Shown: positions 15,556 through 26,602, counted from the first letter of the stretch. The stretch is 64,000 bases of DNA from Massilia sp. Root418 (GCF_001425265.1 NZ_LMEC01000020.1:1198308-1262307), one strand, 5' to 3'. The notes: generated from the letters alone by a model not told the origin. Numbers and translations are program-made.

Positions 15556-16590
15556 ATGAAGACGCGCGCAATGGCCCGGACAGTGGTCCAGCCGGCCGGC
15601 ATCAGCGACGAATGGAAATGCTGGATCGCCGAGAACCTCATCCTCGGCAGCCATCCGGAGACGCTGGCCGGCATCCTGATCAAGTCCGGCGTCGTTGCGC
15701 GCGACGCGCACGCGGAAATCCACGCCGCGCTGCGCAGCCCATACCTGCAAGGCGTCCAGCGCCTGCACAACCGCCTCGCCAAGCGCGACTGGGTGCTCGG
15801 CATCCAGTCGCAGCTGAACCGGCTGGCGCCGGAGGCCGCGGCGATCCCGCGCCGCGAGCGCCTATCGGTGCAGGATTTCCTGCACCAGCACTACCGCGTC
15901 AACCAGCCCGTCATCATTACAGGCATGCTGGAGGACAGCGTGGCGCGCAGGGAGTGGACGCTGGAGTCGCTGGGCCGGCGCTTTGCGGACCGCATGGTGG
16001 AAGTGCAGTTCGGCCGCAACGCGGACCCGGACTACGAAATGAACAGCATCGCGCACAAGCGCCGCATGCCTTTCGGCGACTATGCGGCACTGGTGCGCAG
16101 TAGCGGCGTGACCAACGACTTCTACATGACGGCCAATAACGACACGCAGAACCGCCAGGCGCTGCATGAGTTGTGGGCCGACGTCCCCGCCCTGCCCGAC
16201 TACCTGACGGGCGAGCGCGCGGGCTATTTCTGGCTGGGTCCAGCGGGCACCATCACGCCCTTCCACCACGACCTGACCAACAACTTCATGGTGCAGATCT
16301 CGGGCCGCAAGCGGGTGCGCCTGATCGCGCCGTGCGACACGCCGCGCCTGTACAACCAGCGGCATTGCTTCACGCCGGTGGACGGCCGCGCCATCGACCT
16401 GCAACGCTACCCGGCCATGGCCGGCGTGCCGGTGCTGGACTGCGTGCTGGCGCCGGGCGAGATCCTGTTCCTGCCGGTGGGCTGGTGGCACTTCGTGGAG
16501 GCGCTGGACGTCTCGATCACGGTGTCCGCCACTAACTTCCGCTGGGATAACGACTTCTACAGCAACTACCCACAACATCACGATTTCTAA
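15556..16590 (+). CDS. JmjC/cupin-8 domain protein (putative Fe(II)/2-oxoglutarate hydroxylase)
   Basis: The 344-residue cytosolic protein has a helical N-terminal region (1-100) and a cupin-8/JmjC domain (about 115-335). The iron triad is seen as HHD (H237/D239) in TPFHHDLTNNFMVQ and the distal H312 in LPVGWWHFVEALD; GRKRVRLIAP follows the first pair as in factor-inhibiting-HIF-like enzymes. The family hydroxylates protein side chains or small molecules using 2-oxoglutarate. It sits between two chitinase genes, four bases after the first and 12 before the second, so it is almost surely co-transcribed with them. Cupin-8 genes recur in proteobacterial polysaccharide-use loci, but no substrate is established. 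Confidence 0.88.
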   Translation: MKTRAMARTVVQPAGISDEWKCWIAENLILGSHPETLAGILIKSGVVARDAHAEIHAALRSPYLQGVQRLHNRLAKRDWVLGIQSQLNRLAPEAAAIPRRERLSVQDFLHQHYRVNQPVIITGMLEDSVARREWTLESLGRRFADRMVEVQFGRNADPDYEMNSIAHKRRMPFGDYAALVRSSGVTNDFYMTANNDTQNRQALHELWADVPALPDYLTGERAGYFWLGPAGTITPFHHDLTNNFMVQISGRKRVRLIAPCDTPRLYNQRHCFTPVDGRAIDLQRYPAMAGVPVLDCVLAPGEILFLPVGWWHFVEALDVSITVSATNFRWDNDFYSNYPQHHDF

Positions 16591-16602
16591 ATCGGAGACA
16601 CA

Positions 16603-18963
<2,361 letters not shown>

Positions 18964-18979
18964 GCCCGCAGCGGCTCGC

Positions 18980-19070
18980 GGCGGGTTACGGCCTCCGCCT
19001 AACCCGCCCTACGGTCCGCCTGTACAAGATCCGTAGGGCGGGTTAGCGGCGCAGCCGCGTAACCCGCCGG
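18980..19070. repeat. REP-like inverted repeat pair (copy 1)
   Basis: Two head-to-head copies of a GC-rich unit (18980-19014 and 19031-19070), each with GGCGGGTTA and TAACCCGCC arms and a flanking CCGTAGG. Related copies lie at 40970-41065 (also a pair) and 61121-61158 (single). All are intergenic. The unit resembles dispersed REP/BIME-type elements; a transcript could fold into strong hairpins that protect upstream mRNA ends. Confidence 0.8.
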
Positions 19071-19094
19071 CCACAACACCCGAACGGAGACCCC

Positions 19095-20498
19095 ATGCCC
19101 CAGCCTCGCCTTCTCGCGCCGCTGCTCGCCGCCCTGCTCACGGCCTGCGGCGGCAGCGACAACCCGTCACCAGCCTCCGCCGCACCGCGCCTGCTGGCCG
19201 CCACCGCCGCATCCTGCCCCGCCTGGTCCACATCCCAGGTCTACACCGCCGGCATGTGCGCCATCCACCTCGGCAAACAATACCAAGCCAAATGGTGGAC
19301 CCAAGGTAATTCCCCCAGCGCCACCGACACCTACGGCCCGTGGAAATACATCAGCGACGCCACCGACCCGCCGCCCAACCCCGACCCCGGCACGCAGCCC
19401 GGCGGCGTCCCGACCAGGGCCCAGGCCGAAGCGCGCGAGGCCGACCTGACCAACAGCGACTTCTTCCGCAAGGTGAAGGCCACCATCCGCACACTGGACA
19501 ACCCCGCCGTGGAAGCCGTGACGCCCGGCGCGGCCGCCAACCCGGCCAACGTCAGGCGCGTCGAGCGCCTGCTGCCGTCCGCCAAATGGGACTTCTACTT
19601 CGGCATGCGCGAGCCGAGCTACACCTACCGCCGCTTCCTGCAAGCCGTCGCCAAGTTCCCCGCCGTATGCGACGACTACACCGACGGCCGCAACGCCGAC
19701 AGCATCTGCCGCCACACCCTGGCCACCATGTTCGCCCACTTCGCCCAGGAGACCGGCGACCACAACGCCAGCGTCCCGCTGCCCCAATGGCGCCAGGGCC
19801 TCAAGTACCTGCGCGAGATCGGCTGCGACGACAACGGCAGCAGCTGCGGCTACAACACGGAATGCGCGGACCCCGTGTTCAACGCGGTCTGGACCTGCGG
19901 GAAAAACGCCGACGGCAGCTACAAGAAATACTTCGGCCGCGGCGCCAAGCAGCTCTCCTACAACTACAACTACGGCCCCTTCTCGCAAGTGATGTACGGC
20001 GGCGACCAGTCCGTGCTGCTGAAGGAGCCGGACCTGGTGGCGTCCACCTGGCTCAACCTGGCCTCGGCCACCTTCTTCTTCGTCTACCCGCAGCCGCCCA
20101 AGCCCTCCATGCTGCACGTGATCGACGGCACCTGGGTCCCGAATGCGGCCGACGCGGCCGCCGGCGCCGGCAACAACTTCGCCACCACCATCATGATCAT
20201 CAACGCCGAATGCGGCACCGGCACCGAAAAGCCGGCCGCGCAGAACCGCATCGACTACTACCGGCAGTTCGCCGCGGACCTGGGCTGGAACACGGCGGGC
20301 GAACAGCTGTCCTGCGCCACCATGCAGCGCTTCGGCCCCTCCAGCTCGGCGGCCTACAGCATCTACTGGGAGAAGAACTGGAACAGCGGCGGCGACTACC
20401 AGTGCCAGCTGGTGAGCTACCAGACCCCGTACAGCGCCCTCATCGCCGGCAACTACGCCAGGTGCGTGGAAAAAAACTGGAGCGTGGTGCTGAAGTAG
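19095..20498 (+). CDS. GH19 chitinase, lipoprotein with CBM5/12 module
   Basis: ACGGAGA precedes the ATG by about eight bases. The 467-residue protein has lipobox LTAC (Cys18), a CBM5/12 module (about 38-85; YTAGMCAIHLGKQYQAKWWT) and a short Asn/Asp/Pro linker. The GH19 domain (about 115-460) has FAHFAQETGDHN (putative catalytic acid Glu219) and YFGRGAKQLSYNYNYGPFS, both hallmarks of the lysozyme-like GH19 fold. Many cysteines (for example GCDDNGSSCGYNTEC) suggest disulfides. GH19 enzymes invert, whereas GH18 enzymes retain, so the cluster combines both chemistries. It is separated from the second GH18 gene by the REP-like pair, so it may be expressed separately. Confidence 0.95.
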   Translation: MPQPRLLAPLLAALLTACGGSDNPSPASAAPRLLAATAASCPAWSTSQVYTAGMCAIHLGKQYQAKWWTQGNSPSATDTYGPWKYISDATDPPPNPDPGTQPGGVPTRAQAEAREADLTNSDFFRKVKATIRTLDNPAVEAVTPGAAANPANVRRVERLLPSAKWDFYFGMREPSYTYRRFLQAVAKFPAVCDDYTDGRNADSICRHTLATMFAHFAQETGDHNASVPLPQWRQGLKYLREIGCDDNGSSCGYNTECADPVFNAVWTCGKNADGSYKKYFGRGAKQLSYNYNYGPFSQVMYGGDQSVLLKEPDLVASTWLNLASATFFFVYPQPPKPSMLHVIDGTWVPNAADAAAGAGNNFATTIMIINAECGTGTEKPAAQNRIDYYRQFAADLGWNTAGEQLSCATMQRFGPSSSAAYSIYWEKNWNSGGDYQCQLVSYQTPYSALIAGNYARCVEKNWSVVLK

Positions 20499-20532
20499 CC
20501 CTTGGCCAGGCGCTCAAACGCAGCCTGAAGCA

Positions 20533-20554
20533 CACTGCCCGGATCCGGGCAGTG
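20533..20554. promoter_or_regulatory. Perfect 22-bp palindrome (EBP site or terminator)
   Basis: CACTGCCCGGA (20533-20543) is followed directly by its reverse complement to 20554. It lies 35 bp after the GH19 stop and about 115 bp before the sigma-54 promoter at 20668. That distance suits an enhancer for the NtrC-type regulator of the operon. A terminator is the alternative, but no T-run follows. Confidence 0.45.
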
Positions 20555-20667
20555 CTGCCCCGGGGCGGGCAACGCAGCGCCGGGCGCCGCCCTGTGCGGC
20601 GTGCCCGCCGCGCGCCCAAGCGCTTGATTCCACAGCGAAATCCGCTGCGCCGTCAACTTCGTGTCGG

Positions 20668-20684
20668 CTGGCACAGGCTTTGCA
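20668..20684 (+). promoter_or_regulatory. Sigma-54 promoter of the HlyD-ABC-two-component operon
   Basis: CTGGCACAGGCTTTGCA matches the -24/-12 consensus, with GG at 20670-20671, GC at 20682-20683 and the required ten bases between. Only the base after GGCAC departs from consensus. Transcription should start near 20695, which supports the ATG at 20718 as the first start codon. The operon itself encodes an NtrC-family activator. Confidence 0.8.
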
Positions 20685-20717
20685 ATAGCAACGGTATCTC
20701 TTGCAAAGCGCATCGCC

Positions 20718-21962
20718 ATGGACACCGAACTCGATCCCCGTATCATCCGCCGCCGCCGGCGCCGCGCACTCGCTGCCGGCGCAGGCGCCCTCCTGCTGAT
20801 GTGCGCCGCCGCGTGGGGCATCAACCGCGCGGCCGGCCCCAGCGTGCGCCTGAACGACCTGGCCGTGGCCGAGGTCCGGCGCGGCAGCATCGCCAATACC
20901 GTCAGCGCGTCGGGCGTGGTGGTGCCCGAACACGAGGAATTGGTGCCCAGCCCGATCCAGAGCCGCGTCGCCAAGGTCCACGCCAGGCTGGGGCAGCAGG
21001 TGGCCGCCGATGAACTGCTGCTGGAGCTGGACGACCGCAGCGTGCGCCTGGCCATCGATGCCATCGACGAGCAAATCGCGCAGCAGGACAACCGCATCCT
21101 CGGGCTGACGCTGGACATGCAGCAAAAGCACAAGCAGTACGCCAGCGCCATCGAACTGCTGGAGCTGGACCTGCAAAGCACGCGCGCCAAGCGCGAACGC
21201 TACGCGACCCTGCGCAAGGTGGGCGCGGTGTCCGGCGAGGACATGCTGACGGCGGAGCTCAACGTGCAGCGCACCGAAGTGCAGCTGCGCCAGCAGAAGG
21301 AACTGATCGAGGACACCCGCCGCAGCACCGCCAGCGGCGTCGAGGGCGCCCGGCTGCAGAAGTCCATCCTGCAAAAGCAGCTGGGCCAGCAGCAGGCGCT
21401 GCTGGCGCAAACCCGGGTGCGCGCCCCCTTCGCCGGCATGCTGACGTCGCTCGCCGCCGAAGAGGGCACCGCTGTCTCGGTCGGCCAGCTGGTGGCCAAG
21501 GTGTCCGACCTCACCCACTACCGCGTGGAAGCGACGCTGTCGGATTTCCACACACGCCTGCTCAGCCCCGGGCAGGCGGTGCGCGTGGAGCAAGGCAGCC
21601 AGGTGCTGGCGGGCCGCGTGCACACCATCCTGCCCGAAATCCAGAACGGCAGCGTCAAGCTGCTGGTGGCGCTGGCGCAGCCCAGCCACCCGCTGCTGCG
21701 CAACAAGCTGCGCGTGGACGTGAACATCGTCACCGAACAAAAGGCGAACGTGCTGGTGGCCGACAGCGGCCCGGCCTTCAACGGCAAGGGACGGCAGCAA
21801 GTGTTCGTGCTGCGCGGCGGCGTGGCGCGCCGCACAGCAATCGACATCGGCGCCAGCGACGGCAAGGTGGTGGAAATCGCAGGCGGCGCGCAGGCCGGCG
21901 AACGGGTCATCATCTCGGACACCAGCCGCTACCAGAAACACGACAGCATCCGCATCGAATAA
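20718..21962 (+). CDS. HlyD-type periplasmic adaptor of an ABC efflux system
   Basis: The 414-residue protein has a basic N-terminus (RRRRRR), one transmembrane segment (about 16-35) and an adaptor architecture: a split biotinyl-lipoyl-like domain (HARLGQQVAADELLLELDD and RVRAPFAGMLTSL), a long helical hairpin (about 115-225) and a C-terminal beta-barrel. It should bridge an inner-membrane MacB-type transporter to an outer-membrane channel, which is not encoded here. The ATG at 20718 was chosen because it follows the sigma-54 start site; earlier in-frame GTG codons precede it. It is the first gene of a tight six-gene operon (12-bp gap to the ATPase). Confidence 0.9.
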   Translation: MDTELDPRIIRRRRRRALAAGAGALLLMCAAAWGINRAAGPSVRLNDLAVAEVRRGSIANTVSASGVVVPEHEELVPSPIQSRVAKVHARLGQQVAADELLLELDDRSVRLAIDAIDEQIAQQDNRILGLTLDMQQKHKQYASAIELLELDLQSTRAKRERYATLRKVGAVSGEDMLTAELNVQRTEVQLRQQKELIEDTRRSTASGVEGARLQKSILQKQLGQQQALLAQTRVRAPFAGMLTSLAAEEGTAVSVGQLVAKVSDLTHYRVEATLSDFHTRLLSPGQAVRVEQGSQVLAGRVHTILPEIQNGSVKLLVALAQPSHPLLRNKLRVDVNIVTEQKANVLVADSGPAFNGKGRQQVFVLRGGVARRTAIDIGASDGKVVEIAGGAQAGERVIISDTSRYQKHDSIRIE

Positions 21963-21974
21963 AGGAGAAACCGC

Positions 21975-22640
21975 ATGATCCAGCTTGAAAAAGTGAGCAA
22001 GACCTACCAGACCGACAAGGTGGAAACCCTGGCGCTGAAAGATATCGACCTGCACGTGAAGGAAGCCGAATTCGTTTGCATCATGGGCCCCAGCGGCTGC
22101 GGCAAGAGCACCCTGCTCAACCTCATTGGCCTGCTGGACCGGCCCGGCTCCGGCGCCATCCGCGTCGGCGGTGCACCCGTGAAGTCCTACCGCGACAAGG
22201 AAGTGGCCAGGCTGCGCAACCGCACCTTCGGCTTCATCTTCCAGAACTTCCACCTGATTAATGACCTGCGCGTGATCGACAATGTGGAACTGCCGCTGCT
22301 TTACCGCCGCAGCGTGACGGCGGCCGAACGCAAGCGCCTGGCGCGCGAGGCGCTGGAGAAGGTGGGCCTGGGCGCGCGCATGGAGCACTATCCGAACCAG
22401 CTGTCTGGCGGCCAGCAGCAGCGCGTGGCGATCGCGCGCGCCATTGCCGGCCGTCCGCAGATCCTGCTGGCCGACGAACCGACGGGTAACCTGGACAGCA
22501 AGATGGGCGCCGAGGTGATGGACATCCTGCTCAAGCTGAACGCCGAAGGCACCACGGTTGTCATGGTCACGCACGACGAAAACGAGGCGCGCCGCGCCAA
22601 CCGCATCGTGCGCGTGTTCGACGGCCAGCTGGTCACGTAG
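21975..22640 (+). CDS. ABC transporter ATP-binding protein (MacB/LolD type)
   Basis: AAGGAG lies before the ATG. The 221-residue protein is a complete single nucleotide-binding domain: Walker A GPSGCGKST, Q-loop FIFQNFHL, signature LSGGQQQR, Walker B ILLADEPTGNLD and H-switch VMVTHDENEA. The sequence belongs to the MacB/LolD/FtsE group that powers mechanotransmission-type exporters. It is separate from its permeases, which follow immediately (nine-base gap). It energises the pair of FtsX-like permeases and the upstream adaptor. Confidence 0.95.
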   Translation: MIQLEKVSKTYQTDKVETLALKDIDLHVKEAEFVCIMGPSGCGKSTLLNLIGLLDRPGSGAIRVGGAPVKSYRDKEVARLRNRTFGFIFQNFHLINDLRVIDNVELPLLYRRSVTAAERKRLAREALEKVGLGARMEHYPNQLSGGQQQRVAIARAIAGRPQILLADEPTGNLDSKMGAEVMDILLKLNAEGTTVVMVTHDENEARRANRIVRVFDGQLVT

Positions 22641-22649
22641 GGAGACGCC

Positions 22650-23888
22650 ATGCTACGCAATTACCTGCTGACCGCCTTCAAGGTCTTCATGCGCCGCAAG
22701 CTGTTCACGGCCATCAACCTGGCCTGCATCGTGCTCACCCTGGTGGTGCTGCTGGTGGTGACGGCGCTGCTGCAAAACGCCTTCCAGCCCACCGGCGTGG
22801 AAGGGCGCAGCGGACGCTATCTGCAAGTGCACCTGATCGAGGCCCGCGGCGCCGACCGCCACCAGCTCAGCCGCAGCCCGCTGGGTTTCAAGATGATCGA
22901 GCAGGCGCTCAAGCCAATCAAATCGGCGCAGCTGGTATCCGCCGTCACGGGGCCGGAAACGGTGTCGGTGTACCAGGGCGATCGCGTGAGCGAACTGCTG
23001 CTGCGCCGCACCGACGCCGAATACTGGGGCATCCTCGACTTCACTGTGCTGGCCGGGCGCGTGCTGAACGCGGACGACGTGGCGCAGGGCCGCATGGTGG
23101 CCGTCGTCAACGCCACCACCGCGCGCAAGCTGTTCGCCGGCGCTTCCGCGCTGGGCCAGCCGATCAGCACCGGAGGCCAGCTGTTCAAGGTCGTCGGCGT
23201 GGTGGAGGACGAACTGCACCTTAACGCCTTTTCCGACATCTGGGTGCCGCACACCACTTATGCCTCCTCCGAATACCGCAACCAGCAATTCGGCAATTTC
23301 ACCGCGCTGCTGATGGCGCGCGACCAGGCCAGCCTGCCGCTGATCAAGGAAGAAGTGATGCGCGCGGCGCGCAACTTCCAGTTCGACGACCCCAAGGCCT
23401 GGGCCACGGCGCAATTCTGGGCCGACAACAAGCTGGAGCTGTTTTCGCGCATGCTCACCCGCAGCGAAGGCGAGGACTCCGGCGCCGCCACTGTGCTCGC
23501 GGCGCTGGCGGTGCTGATGCTGCTGTTCATGCTGCTGCCCGCGCTCAACCTGGTGAACCTGAACATGGGCCGCATCATGGAGCGCAGCGGCGAGATCGGC
23601 GTGCGCAAGGCTTTCGGCGCCACCAGCGCGCAGCTGGCCGGGCAGCTGCTACTGGAGAACGTGCTGCTGTGCCTGGCAGGCGGCGCATTGAGCCTGCTGT
23701 GCACCTGGGGTCTTCTGGCCTGGCTGGAGGCGTCCGCCCTCATCCCCTACCTGAAGGTGCACCTCAACTTCACCGTGTTCGGCTACGGCCTGATGGTGAC
23801 TATCGTCTTCGGCCTGCTGTCCGGCGTGCTGCCGGCCTGGAAAATGTCGCGCCTCGATCCTGTCCATGCCCTGAAGGGAGCCGCCTGA
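22650..23888 (+). CDS. MacB/FtsX-type ABC permease 1
   Basis: The 412-residue protein starts at an ATG after GGAGACGCC. Its layout is an N-terminal transmembrane helix (about 20-42), a large periplasmic MacB-PCD domain (about 45-275) and three C-terminal helices (about 280-400) with the FtsX motif region RSGEIGVRKAFGAT. Such permeases work as dimers; here two different ones may pair. Its stop TGA shares one base with the start ATG of the second permease, so the two are translationally coupled and probably made in equal amounts. Confidence 0.93.
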   Translation: MLRNYLLTAFKVFMRRKLFTAINLACIVLTLVVLLVVTALLQNAFQPTGVEGRSGRYLQVHLIEARGADRHQLSRSPLGFKMIEQALKPIKSAQLVSAVTGPETVSVYQGDRVSELLLRRTDAEYWGILDFTVLAGRVLNADDVAQGRMVAVVNATTARKLFAGASALGQPISTGGQLFKVVGVVEDELHLNAFSDIWVPHTTYASSEYRNQQFGNFTALLMARDQASLPLIKEEVMRAARNFQFDDPKAWATAQFWADNKLELFSRMLTRSEGEDSGAATVLAALAVLMLLFMLLPALNLVNLNMGRIMERSGEIGVRKAFGATSAQLAGQLLLENVLLCLAGGALSLLCTWGLLAWLEASALIPYLKVHLNFTVFGYGLMVTIVFGLLSGVLPAWKMSRLDPVHALKGAA

Positions 23889-25102
23889 TGCTGCGCCATC
23901 TGCTTAAACTGATCTGGAAGCGCAAGTCGCGCAACCTGATGCTGACGCTGGAAATCCTGCTGGCCTTCGTGCTGGTGTTCGCCATTGCCGCTTTCGGCGC
24001 GCGCAGCTGGCAGCTGTACCGGATGCCGCTGGGCTACCAGCCCGGGGACGTGTGGTCGGTGACGATCAAGACCAGCAGGGATGCGCCGCCCATGAAAGGG
24101 GACGCGCAACTGCGCGACCACTTCCGGCGCACGCTGGCCGCCCTGCCGCAGGTGGAGGAAGTCGCCTTCAGCAATTTCTCGCCGTTCCAGCATGCCAGCA
24201 TGAGCAGCACCTTCCGCCTGCAGCCGGATGCGCGCGCCGTTCGCGTCGGCATGATGGAAACCAGCGACAGCTTCTTCCGCGCGCTCGGCATGCAGGCGCT
24301 GGCCGGCACATGGTATTCGGCGGCGGACGACGGCCTGGCCGACACGCCGGTGGTCATCAACCGCTTGTTCGCCGAACAGCTGGTTCCCGGACCGGATGCC
24401 GCCCGGCGCGCCGTCGGCAAGGTGTACCTGAGCAGCGAATATGCCGGCACGCCCAGCCGCTACGTGGTGCGCGCCGTGGTGGAGGACTTCCGCCAGCACG
24501 GCGAGTTCTCCACGCCGCGCCCCTACATGCTGATGCGCTTCGGCCCCGACGCCACCATGCACGGCGCGCAGACCATCCTGCTGCGCATGAAACCGGGCAC
24601 GCCGCGCGGTTTCGAGGCGGTGCTGCAGGCGCAGTTGAAAGGCCTGCGCCCCGGCTGGGAATTCGCCATCTCCCCGCTCGACGACCTGCGCAGCGCCATG
24701 CACAAGGTGGACATGGCGCCGCTGCTGGTGCTGTCCGTGGTGGCGGCCTTCCTGCTGCTGATGGTGGCCTTCGGCCTGTTCGGCGTGCTGTGGCAGAACA
24801 CCACCCGGCGCATTCCGGAGATCGGGCTGCGGCGCGCCGTCGGCGCCAGCGCCGGCGACATCTACCGCCAGATCATCGCCGAGCAGTTCATGCTCAGCAG
24901 CGCGGCCATGCTGGGCGGCCTGGCGTTGCTGGTGCAGCTGCCGCTGACCGGAGCGCTGGGCGCCAGCCTGAACTGGCCAGTGTTTTTCGCGGCGGCCGGG
25001 CTGGCGATGCTCGTTATCTATCTGCTATCCTTGCTCTGCTCCGTGTATCCGGGCTGGCGGGCCAGCCGCCTCAGCCCGACCGCCGCGCTGCATTACGAGT
25101 AG
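23888..25102 (+). CDS. MacB/FtsX-type ABC permease 2
   Basis: The start ATG at 23888 shares its A with the preceding TGA. The 404-residue protein has the same plan as its neighbour: first helix (about 14-36), MacB periplasmic domain to about 275, and three C-terminal helices with RIPEIGLRRAVGASAGDIYR. Its periplasmic domain differs strongly from that of permease 1, so the pair likely forms an asymmetric exporter. The substrate is unknown; related systems with a linked NtrC/histidine kinase pair often respond to envelope stress or peptides. Confidence 0.93.
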   Translation: MLRHLLKLIWKRKSRNLMLTLEILLAFVLVFAIAAFGARSWQLYRMPLGYQPGDVWSVTIKTSRDAPPMKGDAQLRDHFRRTLAALPQVEEVAFSNFSPFQHASMSSTFRLQPDARAVRVGMMETSDSFFRALGMQALAGTWYSAADDGLADTPVVINRLFAEQLVPGPDAARRAVGKVYLSSEYAGTPSRYVVRAVVEDFRQHGEFSTPRPYMLMRFGPDATMHGAQTILLRMKPGTPRGFEAVLQAQLKGLRPGWEFAISPLDDLRSAMHKVDMAPLLVLSVVAAFLLLMVAFGLFGVLWQNTTRRIPEIGLRRAVGASAGDIYRQIIAEQFMLSSAAMLGGLALLVQLPLTGALGASLNWPVFFAAAGLAMLVIYLLSLLCSVYPGWRASRLSPTAALHYE

Positions 25103-25129
25103 ATCAACCCGCAACCGACAAGCAGCTCA

Positions 25130-26602
25130 ATGGCCTCAATGGAATCATCCCGCAAGCCCCGCATCCTCATCGTCGACGACGACAACGCCGTCCTGGTATC
25201 GCTGGCCTTGCTGCTCAAGCAGTCCGGCTTCGACCCGCACAGCTGCGACGACCCGCGCCGCGCGCTGGCGCTGCTGGCTGCGGAACCATACGACCTGGTA
25301 CTGCAGGACATGAACTTCTCGCTGCAAACCAGCGGTGAAGAAGGACTGGACCTGCTGGGCCGCATCCGCCGGCAGCATGCCGCCGTGCCGGTGCTGCTGA
25401 TGACGGCCTGGGGCTCCATCGCGCTGGCGGTAAAGGGCATGCAGGCCGGCGCGGCCAACTTCTTCACCAAGCCCTGGGATAACGCGCAACTGGTGGAGCT
25501 GATCCGCGCCACGCTAGACAGCTGCGGCGGCGATGGCGGCGATGGCGGCAGCGGCGATGCGGCGCAGCCCGCAGCGCCCACGCGCGCCGCGCTCGACCGC
25601 CGCTTCGACTTCAGCGGCATCGTCGGCGAACACCCTGCCCTGCTCAAGCTGCTGGCTACCGTGGGCCAGGTGGCCGCCACGCGTGCGCCGGTGCTGATCC
25701 TGGGCGAAAGCGGCAGCGGCAAGGAGCTGATCGCCGACGCCATCCACCGCAACAGTCCGCGCGCCGCGCGCGCCGCCGTGAAGATCAACATGGGCGCCAT
25801 CACGCCGTCGCTGTTTGAAAGCGAAATGTTCGGCCACGTGCGCGGCGCCTTCACCGACGCCAAGGCCGACCGCAAGGGCCACGTGGCGGAGGCGCACGGC
25901 AGCACGCTGTTCATGGACGAAATCGGCGAGCTCAACCGGACCGACCAGGTCAAGCTGCTGCGCGTGCTGCAGGACCAGCGCTACCTGCCGGTGGGCGCCA
26001 GCCGCAGCGAGCAGGCCGACATCCGCGTGGTCTCGGCCACCAACCGCGAGCTGGCCGGGCAGGTCGCCGCCGGCGAGTTCCGCGAGGACCTGTACTACCG
26101 CCTCAACCTGATCACCCTGCGCCTGCCGCCGCTGCGCGAGCGCCGCAGCGACATTCCGCTGCTGGCGCGCCATATTGCAGCCGAAGTGGCAGCCAGCTAT
26201 GGCCTGGCCGACATCGGCCTGGCGCAGTCGGCACTCGATTGGCTGGGCGCCCAGCCCTGGCCGGGCAATATCCGCCAGCTCAAGCAGACGCTGGAGCGCA
26301 CCATCCTGCTATCGGGCAAGCGGCAGCTGGCGCAGGCCGATTTCCTCGACGCCGAGCAGCGCGACGCGTCCACGGGGCACGGCACGCGCCTGGGCGTGGA
26401 CGGCATGACGCTGGAGCAGGTCGAGCGCCACATGATAGAAAAGGCCATGCAGCAGCACCAGGGCAATATCTCCCGCGTGTCCAAGGCGCTGGGGCTGAGC
26501 CGCAACGCCCTGTACCGCCGCCTGGAGCGGCACGGCATGGGCGGCGGCTCCGGCGAAGCCGCCGAATCCGCCGCCCCCCTCCAAGGCCGGGGCAGCACAT
26601 GA
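25130..26602 (+). CDS. NtrC-family sigma-54-dependent response regulator
   Basis: The 490-residue protein has a receiver domain (about 10-125; DDD at the acidic pocket, phospho-Asp in LVLQDMNFS, Thr/Lys in LLMTAWG and FTKPW), an AAA+ domain (about 160-400; Walker A GESGSGKE, Walker B TLFMDEIGEL, R-finger region FREDLYYRLN) and a Fis-type HTH at the C-terminus (ISRVSKALGLSRNALYRRL). The sigma-54-contacting GAFTGA loop reads GAFTDA, a variant seen in regulators linked to MacB-type exporters. The sigma-54 promoter at 20668 is its likely target, giving autoregulation. An in-frame ATG at 25139 is an alternative start; neither has a strong RBS. Confidence 0.92.
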   Translation: MASMESSRKPRILIVDDDNAVLVSLALLLKQSGFDPHSCDDPRRALALLAAEPYDLVLQDMNFSLQTSGEEGLDLLGRIRRQHAAVPVLLMTAWGSIALAVKGMQAGAANFFTKPWDNAQLVELIRATLDSCGGDGGDGGSGDAAQPAAPTRAALDRRFDFSGIVGEHPALLKLLATVGQVAATRAPVLILGESGSGKELIADAIHRNSPRAARAAVKINMGAITPSLFESEMFGHVRGAFTDAKADRKGHVAEAHGSTLFMDEIGELNRTDQVKLLRVLQDQRYLPVGASRSEQADIRVVSATNRELAGQVAAGEFREDLYYRLNLITLRLPPLRERRSDIPLLARHIAAEVAASYGLADIGLAQSALDWLGAQPWPGNIRQLKQTLERTILLSGKRQLAQADFLDAEQRDASTGHGTRLGVDGMTLEQVERHMIEKAMQQHQGNISRVSKALGLSRNALYRRLERHGMGGGSGEAAESAAPLQGRGST

